A model generated the notes under the pieces. That model did not search any database and was not told where the DNA came from. It worked only from the letters and a program-made list of their open reading frames with translations. 64,000 nucleotides of DNA from NCBI GenBank assembly GCA_945983355.1, contig CAMFSU010000026.1, positions 1 through 64,000 of the forward strand. The letters run 5' to 3'. Shown here one piece after another: positions 57,444 to 64,000 of this stretch. Source of the DNA: an uncultured Clostridia bacterium (GTDB lineage: Bacteria; Bacillota; Clostridia; Oscillospirales; Acutalibacteraceae). Numbering within the stretch: position 1 is the first letter of the stretch; every line of letters begins with the position of its first letter. The position numbers and the translations under genes are program-made.

Positions 57444-58850
57444 TTAAATTATTTCACCGTAAAGGCCGTTTTCATATCCTAAAACCTTTACGCTTAAAAA
57501 CTGACCGAGCAGATTTTCATCCGCTTTAAATTCAATAACGGCAGTACCGTTTGTGTGACCTGCCATAAAGCCGTCACGACTGCCAAAGTCATCACACAAA
57601 ACGCGGTATGTGTTGCCGATATATTTGTTTATATTTTCTTTTGCAATTTCTTCCTGCAATTTTAAAAGCTCGTCAAACCATTTACCCTTTTCTTCACGGG
57701 TTATGGGGTCGTCCATCACGGCGGCAGGTGTGCCGTTTCGTTTTGAATAAATAAATGTGAAAAGAGAAGCAAATTTCACCTTTTCAACAAGGGTTAAGGT
57801 TTCTTTAAAATCTTCATAGCTTTCACCTGGGAAGCCAACAATAATATCGCTTGTTAAATCGACATAATCCAAACGCTCTTTTGCGTTTTCGATAAGCTTT
57901 AGATAGCTTTCGCGGTCGTAATAGCGATTCATTCGCTTTAAAATTTTACTGCTGCCGCTTTGGAAAGGCAAATGAAGATGGCGGCTAACCTTTTTGCAAT
58001 CTCTTATAGTATCCAAAAGCTCAACCGTGCAGTCTTTTGGGTGAGAGGTCATAAACCTTATAACAAATTCACCCTCAACCTCGTTTAGCATACGCAAAAG
58101 CTTTGCAAAATTTACGCCGTGGTCACAGCCCTTGCCGTATGAGTTTACATTTTGTCCCAAAAGGGTGATATCCTTAACGCCGTTTTTAACCATTTCTTTA
58201 AATTCGGCAAGAATTTTTTCGGGCTCGCGTGAGCGTTCTCTTCCCCTTACATAAGGCACGATACAGTAGGTGCAAAAATTGTTACAGCCGTACATAATCG
58301 GAAGCCAGCCCTTAAAGGTGCCGTCGCGCTTAATGGGTACATCCTCAACAATGGTATTGTTATCCATTGAAAGCTCAAAAATTCTAGGTGAGCCCGAAAG
58401 GCGTTTATAAATAAATTCGGGCAAACGGTGGGAAACATGTGTACCCATTACAATGTCAACATAAGGATAGCTTCTTTTGAATTTTTGGGCAATATGCTCC
58501 TGCTGGGACATACAACCGCAAACCGCAACGATAGTATTCGGTCTTTCGGCCTTAATGTGCTTTGTCATACCCACATTGCCGAAAACACGCATTTCGGCAT
58601 GCTCACGCACGGCGCAGGTGTTGAAAATTATAAAATCGGCCTCTTCCATTTCGTCGGTTATAGCATAACCGCATTCACAAAGCATACCCTTTAAGCGTTC
58701 ACTGTCGTTAACATTTTGCTGACAGCCAAAGGTTATAACACACGCTTTTGGGGTTGTGCCATATATATCGAAAGCCAAGCTTTTTACTCTATTAGCAAAA
58801 ACTGCTTGCTCTGAAAAATTGGTAGTTTGTGTAAGATTTTTTTGCAACAA
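57444..58850 (-). CDS. miaB: tRNA-2-methylthio-N6-dimethylallyladenosine synthase
   Basis: ITFGCQQNVNDSERLKG, GCNNFCTYCIVPYVRGRERSR radical SAM motif, TRAM-like C-terminus. Confidence 0.95.
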   Translation of the reverse strand: MLQKNLTQTTNFSEQAVFANRVKSLAFDIYGTTPKACVITFGCQQNVNDSERLKGMLCECGYAITDEMEEADFIIFNTCAVREHAEMRVFGNVGMTKHIKAERPNTIVAVCGCMSQQEHIAQKFKRSYPYVDIVMGTHVSHRLPEFIYKRLSGSPRIFELSMDNNTIVEDVPIKRDGTFKGWLPIMYGCNNFCTYCIVPYVRGRERSREPEKILAEFKEMVKNGVKDITLLGQNVNSYGKGCDHGVNFAKLLRMLNEVEGEFVIRFMTSHPKDCTVELLDTIRDCKKVSRHLHLPFQSGSSKILKRMNRYYDRESYLKLIENAKERLDYVDLTSDIIVGFPGESYEDFKETLTLVEKVKFASLFTFIYSKRNGTPAAVMDDPITREEKGKWFDELLKLQEEIAKENINKYIGNTYRVLCDDFGSRDGFMAGHTNGTAVIEFKADENLLGQFLSVKVLGYENGLYGEII

Positions 58851-58910
58851 AAATTCTCCCTTTTATATAATCAATTTATTATACTATATATTTTATAATA
58901 ATGCAAGTAA

Positions 58911-58938
58911 AAAGCCCAATGAAATTTCATCGGGCTTT
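58911..58938. terminator. Terminator after the GT2 gene
   Basis: AAAGCCC-aATGAAATTTCATc-GGGCTTT. Confidence 0.8.
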
Positions 58939-58944
58939 AAAAAA

Positions 58945-59901
58945 TTATTCATTATTTTGGTGGTTTAAAACTTCATCAATGTTATAACGCGGCCTGCCCT
59001 TTGTTTCAAGGTAAATTTTGCCGATATACTGACCGACAACACCGATAGAAAAAAGCTGAACACCGCCCAAAAACCAAATAGAAATCATAAGAGAGGGCCA
59101 ACCGCCACCCGCATTTCTAAAGAAGTAAGATGCCAAAACATAGCAAAGGGCTAAAAACGAGCAAAGCATTATAAGAAGCCCCAACGCCATAATAAGCTTC
59201 ATTGGGCGAATACTGAAGGAGGTTATCCCCTCCCACGCAAATTTTATCATTTTTCGGGGTGAATATTTTGTTTTTCCCGCTGTGCGTTTTTTCCTTGCAT
59301 AATAAACACAGTCGGTTTTATAGCCAAGCTCAGTCACAATACCTCTTAAAAATAAATTGCGTTCGGTATATTTTAAAAGCTGCTTTGTGGCACGCTGGCT
59401 TAAAAGGCGAAAATCGGCGTGATTATTGACCGTTTTGACGCCCAAAAAGTGCATAAACTTATAGAAAAATTCGGCTGTTGTACGCTTTAAAAAGCTGTCG
59501 GTTTTGCGGTCAGACCGCACCCCGTAAACAATGTCACAGCCACCCTCAAATTTATCGAGCATTTGCTCAATAGCAAAAATATCATCCTGCAAATCAGCAT
59601 CGATGGTAATGGTTACATCGCACATTTCGGCCGCTACCTCGAGCCCTGCAACAAGGGCGTTTTGGTGACCGACATTTGCGGCAAGCAAAACACCGTAAAC
59701 ATGGTTATATTTTTGGTGAGCGGCAGTAATTAACTGCCTTGTATTATCGGCACTGCCGTCATCAACAAATAAAATGCCGCTGTTTTCAGCAATTTTTTGC
59801 CTTTTAATAAGGTCAAAAAGCAGGTTTGAAAGCTGCTGCAAAGTATTTTCAAAAACCTCTTGCTCGTTAAAGCAAGGTACAATAATCATTAAGCGTTTCA
59901 T
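58945..59901 (-). CDS. Family 2 glycosyltransferase (GtrB/DPM1-like)
   Basis: MIIVPCFNEQEVFENTL, LFVDDGSADNTRQLI, ITIDADLQDDI, C-terminal two TMs. Confidence 0.92.
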   Translation of the reverse strand: MKRLMIIVPCFNEQEVFENTLQQLSNLLFDLIKRQKIAENSGILFVDDGSADNTRQLITAAHQKYNHVYGVLLAANVGHQNALVAGLEVAAEMCDVTITIDADLQDDIFAIEQMLDKFEGGCDIVYGVRSDRKTDSFLKRTTAEFFYKFMHFLGVKTVNNHADFRLLSQRATKQLLKYTERNLFLRGIVTELGYKTDCVYYARKKRTAGKTKYSPRKMIKFAWEGITSFSIRPMKLIMALGLLIMLCSFLALCYVLASYFFRNAGGGWPSLMISIWFLGGVQLFSIGVVGQYIGKIYLETKGRPRYNIDEVLNHQNNE

Positions 59902-59953
59902 CTTAACACCTCACAACATATTATACCGCCAAATCATCATAAGGTCAATAGAA

Positions 59954-59979
59954 AAAAGGTGCTTAAAAAAGCACCTTTT
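59954..59979 (-). terminator. Terminator after htrA
   Basis: AAAAGGTGC-ttaaaaaa-GCACCTTTT. Confidence 0.75.
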
Positions 59980-59984
59980 ATTCT

Positions 59985-61190
59985 TTATCCAATAGCATTA
60001 TTTGAGCCAACCGTAATGGTGGTTGTGTAATATCTTCCGCCGCGGTAAATTTTAACGCTTACCTTTTGGTCTGGCTTTAAATCATTAACCAAATCGCCAA
60101 ATGCAGTATAATCTTTAACAGTTTTACCGTTAAATTCGGTGATAATATCACCCCTGCGAAGCCCTGCTTCATAAGCGGGACTGCCACTGTAAACACTTGA
60201 AACAACCGCGCCCGCGGGATAACCGTAATATTTAAGATTTTTTTCGGTATATTTTTCGCTTAAAGTAATGCCGATGTATGGCTCGGGCGAATTTTCTTTC
60301 GCAATAATTTTATCGCAAATTTCTATTGTGGTGTTAGAAGGTATAGCAAAGCCCATACCCTCGAATTCCTCTGACACAATTTTTGAGCTGTTTATACCCA
60401 CCAATTTACCTGTTGCATCAACAAGCGCACCACCCGAATTACCGGGGTTAATTGCGGCATCGGTTTGTATAAGCTTGATGTCAGAATCGCTTGAAACCAC
60501 GCGGTTTAAGCCGCTAATAACACCATAGGTTACGCTGTCCATAAATTCAAGACCGCCTGGGTTGCCGACAGTTATAACATACTGCCCAACCTTGACCTTG
60601 TCAGAATCGGCAATTTCAATTACAGGAAGACCTGTAACATTTATTTTTATAACCGCCAAGTCGGCTGAAATGTTATAGCCAACAACAGTTGCAGTATAAG
60701 CATTTTCGGCCTTTGTATCCAAAAACACCTCAATTTTTGTGCTTTGGCGGTTGGTAACTGCATCAGCAATAACGTGATAATTCGTGATTATATAACCATT
60801 TTCTTTATAAATAACACCGCTACCCTCACCTGTTGCGTCTTGCTGATTACCAAAAAAGCTTGTAACCGAGGTGGTAGTTCTGATACCAACAACACTGGGG
60901 GTGACCTTTGTGGCAACTGCCTCTACAACCGAAAACGCCTGTTCTTCAACATTTATATTAACTGTGTTGTTTTCCAAATCCAAATGCTCGGTCGGGGCGT
61001 GTTCATCCTGTCCCCAAAAATATGCAGTTGTAATGGTTGCGCTGACAACACCAACCGTACAGGCAACTATTGCCGCTACCACAACCGTTAAAAAACTAAA
61101 CCTTGCTTTAACCTTTTGCGGCTTTGGGTTGTAAGGCGGTGTATATTGTGTATTGTCAAAATCGGTATTATTATAATTAAAATCGTTCAC
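59985..61190 (-). CDS. HtrA/DegP-like S1C serine protease with PDZ domain
   Basis: ITNYHVIADA, AVIKINVTGL, DAAINPGNSGGALVDATGKLVGI, PDZ domain. GTG start at 61190 with SD AAGGAG; the longer ORF-track start lies inside mnmG. Confidence 0.93.
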   Translation of the reverse strand: MNDFNYNNTDFDNTQYTPPYNPKPQKVKARFSFLTVVVAAIVACTVGVVSATITTAYFWGQDEHAPTEHLDLENNTVNINVEEQAFSVVEAVATKVTPSVVGIRTTTSVTSFFGNQQDATGEGSGVIYKENGYIITNYHVIADAVTNRQSTKIEVFLDTKAENAYTATVVGYNISADLAVIKINVTGLPVIEIADSDKVKVGQYVITVGNPGGLEFMDSVTYGVISGLNRVVSSDSDIKLIQTDAAINPGNSGGALVDATGKLVGINSSKIVSEEFEGMGFAIPSNTTIEICDKIIAKENSPEPYIGITLSEKYTEKNLKYYGYPAGAVVSSVYSGSPAYEAGLRRGDIITEFNGKTVKDYTAFGDLVNDLKPDQKVSVKIYRGGRYYTTTITVGSNNAIG

Positions 61191-61203
61191 AAAATCACTC
61201 CTT

Positions 61204-61239
61204 ATTTTTCGAATATAGTATAAATATATTTCGAAAAAT
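61204..61239. repeat. Perfect 10-bp inverted repeat in the htrA promoter region
   Basis: ATTTTTCGAA-16 nt-TTCGAAAAAT. Confidence 0.75.
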
Positions 61240-61266
61240 TTATGAAAATATGAATAAAAAGTAAAT

Positions 61267-63135
61267 TTATTTAGCCAAATAAATAAGCAAAACCGTAATA
61301 TCGGCAGGGCTAACACCCGAAATTCGTGATGCTTGACCGATATTTGTCGGTCTAATTTTATTAAGCTTTTCAGCCGCTTCAAGTCGAAGCCCTGTAATTC
61401 TATCATAACAAATATCATCGGGAATCAGCTTATTTTCAAGGCGAAGCATTTCGTTAATTTGGGCTTGCTGACGGGTAATATACCCCTCGTACTTAATTTC
61501 AGTTTCAACCTTTTCTGAAACCGCATCCGAAAGAGTGGGCCTTTCCTTATCAAAGGGGGCTAAATCCTTATAAGAAAGCTGTGGGCGTTTTACAAGGTCG
61601 GCAAGGCGCATACCTGTTGTCATTGCGGCTGTACCCTTTTCTTCCAAAAGCAAATTCAGTGCTTCGCTTGGGCCTATAAAGGTAGAATTAAGGCGTTCAA
61701 TTTCCGCCTGCTTTTGCTGTGTTCTCACAACAAATTCGTCATAAACCTCTTGCGGAATAAGACCCAATTTATAACCTATCGGCATAAGACGTTCATCGGC
61801 ATTATCCTGCCTTAAAACAAGGCGGTATTCACTGCGCGAGGTCATCATTCTATAAGGGTCGGCACAGCCCTTTGTCACCAAATCATCAATTAAAGTACCG
61901 ATATAAGAAGACGCGCGCGACAGCACAAGCGGCTCCTTACCCTGCACCTTTAAGGCGGCATTTACACCCGCAATAAGTCCCTGTGCGGCGGCCTCCTCAT
62001 AACCTGAAGAGCCATTAAACTGCCCCGCACCGTAAAGCCCGTCAAATTCCTTCATTTCAAGGGTTGCCTTTAAGGCAGAGGGGTCAATGCAATCATATTC
62101 AATAGCGTAAGCGTTACGAATAATCTTAACATTTTTAAGGGCGTCCATTGTTTTGTAAAACTCAACCTGCACCTCTTCGGGAAGCGAAGATGACATACCC
62201 TGCAAATACATTTCCTCGGTGTTTTCACCACAGGGCTCAACAAAATATTGGTGACGCTTTTTATCGGCAAAGCGGACAATTTTATCCTCTAAGCTTGGGC
62301 AATAACGGGGGCCTACACCCTCAATAACGCCCGAATAAAGCGGTGAACGGTTAATATTTTCTAAAATAACCTCTTTGGTCTGGTCGTTAGTGTAACCAAT
62401 GTGGCAAACCACCTTGTTTTTAGGCAGCTCCTTGGTTTGATAGCTGAAGGGCACTATTTTTTCATCGCCCTCCTGCACCTCTAATACTGAAAAATCAATA
62501 CTGTCACGCATAACGCGGGCGGGGGTGCCTGTCTTAAAACGGCGAAGCGGCACACCAATTTCCTTTAAGCATTCGGATAGCTTATTGGATGGGAAAGCAC
62601 CGTCGGGACCGCTTTCAAAATTAACCTCGCCCACATAAATTCGGCCACCCAAAAATGTACCTGTTGCCAAAATAACAGTTTTTGCAATAAATTCGGCACC
62701 TAAATTTGAAACGCAGTGCCAACCATTATCACATTTTTCTATTTTTACAATTTCGCACTGCTTAACATCCAAATTGGGTTGCAATTCCACCGCGTGCTTC
62801 ATATATTCGCTGTAAGCACGACGGTCAATTTGCGCCCTTAAAGAGTGTACCGCAGGGCCCTTGCCCAAATTAAGCATACGGCTTTGAAGTGTGTTTTTAT
62901 CCGCCGCCTTGCCCATTTCACCGCCCAAAGCGTCAATTTCGCGCACCAAATGTCCCTTCGCGGTGCCGCCAATAGACGGGTTACAGGGCATATTGCCAAT
63001 CCAGTCGGCTGTGATTGTAAACATTATGGTTTGGCAACCAAGCCGTGCGGGTGCCAAAGCGGCTTCTATACCGGCGTGACCGCCACCTATAACGGCAACA
63101 TCATAGCTGCCGGCAAAATATCTTTTAATTTGCAA
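61267..63135 (-). CDS. mnmG: tRNA uridine-5-carboxymethylaminomethyl modification enzyme MnmG/GidA
   Basis: VIGGGHAGIEAALAPARLG, CNPSIGGTAKGHLVREIDALGGEMG, QFNGSSGYEEAAAQGLIAG. Confidence 0.97.
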   Translation of the reverse strand: MQIKRYFAGSYDVAVIGGGHAGIEAALAPARLGCQTIMFTITADWIGNMPCNPSIGGTAKGHLVREIDALGGEMGKAADKNTLQSRMLNLGKGPAVHSLRAQIDRRAYSEYMKHAVELQPNLDVKQCEIVKIEKCDNGWHCVSNLGAEFIAKTVILATGTFLGGRIYVGEVNFESGPDGAFPSNKLSECLKEIGVPLRRFKTGTPARVMRDSIDFSVLEVQEGDEKIVPFSYQTKELPKNKVVCHIGYTNDQTKEVILENINRSPLYSGVIEGVGPRYCPSLEDKIVRFADKKRHQYFVEPCGENTEEMYLQGMSSSLPEEVQVEFYKTMDALKNVKIIRNAYAIEYDCIDPSALKATLEMKEFDGLYGAGQFNGSSGYEEAAAQGLIAGVNAALKVQGKEPLVLSRASSYIGTLIDDLVTKGCADPYRMMTSRSEYRLVLRQDNADERLMPIGYKLGLIPQEVYDEFVVRTQQKQAEIERLNSTFIGPSEALNLLLEEKGTAAMTTGMRLADLVKRPQLSYKDLAPFDKERPTLSDAVSEKVETEIKYEGYITRQQAQINEMLRLENKLIPDDICYDRITGLRLEAAEKLNKIRPTNIGQASRISGVSPADITVLLIYLAK

Positions 63136-64000
63136 TTAAATCCCTCTGTTTTCCTGTAAAAACTTTTGCTGTCTAATGTCAACACCTAAAAATTTGTTTG
63201 CATTAAAATTACCGATTAAACGCGATGCAATACGCTCGCCATAGCGGTCAGCAATTTCTTTCATAGTAAGGTTTGTGTTTATAACAGTCGGCTTTTTAGA
63301 AAGCAAACGGCTGTTTATAAGATTATAGAAAACCGATTTCGAAAATTCGGTTGAAAGCTCGGTTCCCAAATCGTCAATAACCAATAAATCACAGTCGAGC
63401 ATTGCTTCATAGCTGCCCTTGTTTTCGCCCGAAAAGCGTTCGGTTGAAACAAGGTTGAAAAGATTTTCGGCAGGGCCGTAAAATGCCATAAAGCCCTTTT
63501 CCACAACACCTGACACAATGGCTAATGTAAGGTGGGTTTTACCAAGGCCGGGGCTTCCCATAAATAATAAATTTTCAGCTTTTTCAGGGTTAAAGCCGTT
63601 AACATATTCCTTGCAAAGCTTTAAAATAGAGGTCATACGCTTTCTTGCGTTTTCCCCATCCTTGCTGTAATAATTAAGGTTAAAGCTTTCAAATGTGCAT
63701 TCATCCAAAGGCATTTGACGGTTTAAGTCTTCCAAAATAACCTTTGCGGCAATTTTTTTAACACAATCACAAATTTTACCGCCGACATAACCTGTGTCTT
63801 GACACAATGAGCAGTCGTATGCAGTATCACCTATCCCCGCCCTTTTTAAAATAGCACTTTTTTCGGCCGACAGCACCTTTGAGCGTTTGTTTAAAAGTGA
63901 TATTTTTTCACTGTTTCCCGAAAGTGCAGTTAAAGCAAGCTGTGCCCCGATAGAAGACATTTCATTATCAATTTCCGCAAGGCGATTATTTTCAGCATAA
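63136..64000 (-). CDS. DnaC/DnaI/IstB-like ATP-binding protein (5' end beyond window)
   Basis: Zn-binding CSLCQDTGYVGGKICDCVKK; LLFMGSPGLGKTHLTLAIVSGV; LLVIDDLGTELSTEF. Frame stays open to base 64000. Confidence 0.88.
   Translation of the reverse strand, partial: YAENNRLAEIDNEMSSIGAQLALTALSGNSEKISLLNKRSKVLSAEKSAILKRAGIGDTAYDCSLCQDTGYVGGKICDCVKKIAAKVILEDLNRQMPLDECTFESFNLNYYSKDGENARKRMTSILKLCKEYVNGFNPEKAENLLFMGSPGLGKTHLTLAIVSGVVEKGFMAFYGPAENLFNLVSTERFSGENKGSYEAMLDCDLLVIDDLGTELSTEFSKSVFYNLINSRLLSKKPTVINTNLTMKEIADRYGERIASRLIGNFNANKFLGVDIRQQKFLQENRGI

Noticed and set aside
61191-61418. N-terminal extension of the HtrA ORF in the ORF track
   Set aside because: Runs into mnmG and lacks an RBS. The GTG at 61190 has AAGGAG at proper spacing and gives a cytoplasmic tail plus TM typical of HtrA.
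1-64000. tRNA/rRNA genes, CRISPR arrays, transposases, prophage genes, restriction or defence systems
   Set aside because: None recognised by eye in the sequence or the ORF translations; a tRNAscan/CRISPR search was not possible here.

Overview
This window is chromosomal DNA of a low-to-mid GC Firmicute, probably a spore-forming gut Clostridia/Oscillospirales-like organism (inferred from gene content only). It is densely coding. From left to right it contains: the 3' part of ppdK; a small accessory patch (acyltransferase, small membrane protein, half-size EamA, CPBP protease, HD hydrolase); a complete Rnf operon (rnfCDGEAB) followed by NusG-II, Gx-transporter, lipoprotein, ApbE, DUF1622 and PAP2 genes; a 9-gene Phe/Tyr/shikimate operon on the minus strand; mreB/mbl-like, comF, recD2, ybbR and cdaA; a cysteine desulfurase with DUF3343; ytvI-like; hom, lysC and DUF4364; a SipL-like gene; a MarR-controlled ABC exporter pair; and a long minus-strand cluster from miaB through mutSL, sepF, divIVA and lspA to split transketolase. 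The window ends with a GT2, HtrA, mnmG and a DnaC-like gene. Strongest observations: (1) an unannotated Phe/Tyr-rich leader peptide (MFVKLYFRFYYFNSTDCLYTVKA) between a consensus promoter and a terminator, upstream of the whole aromatic operon, which looks like a ribosome-mediated attenuator; (2) an Rnf operon fused to genes resembling flavin-based extracellular electron transfer, with a double-FMN RnfG and a duplicated-domain lipoprotein on its own promoter and terminator; (3) a diverged duplicate of the ppdK 3' end plus terminator on the far side of an acyltransferase gene, suggesting an insertion or recombination scar; (4) a sigma-E-like promoter in front of the SipL-like gene; (5) several operator-like palindromes. 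All calls come from reading the sequence and the supplied ORF translations. No database search or RNA folding was run.
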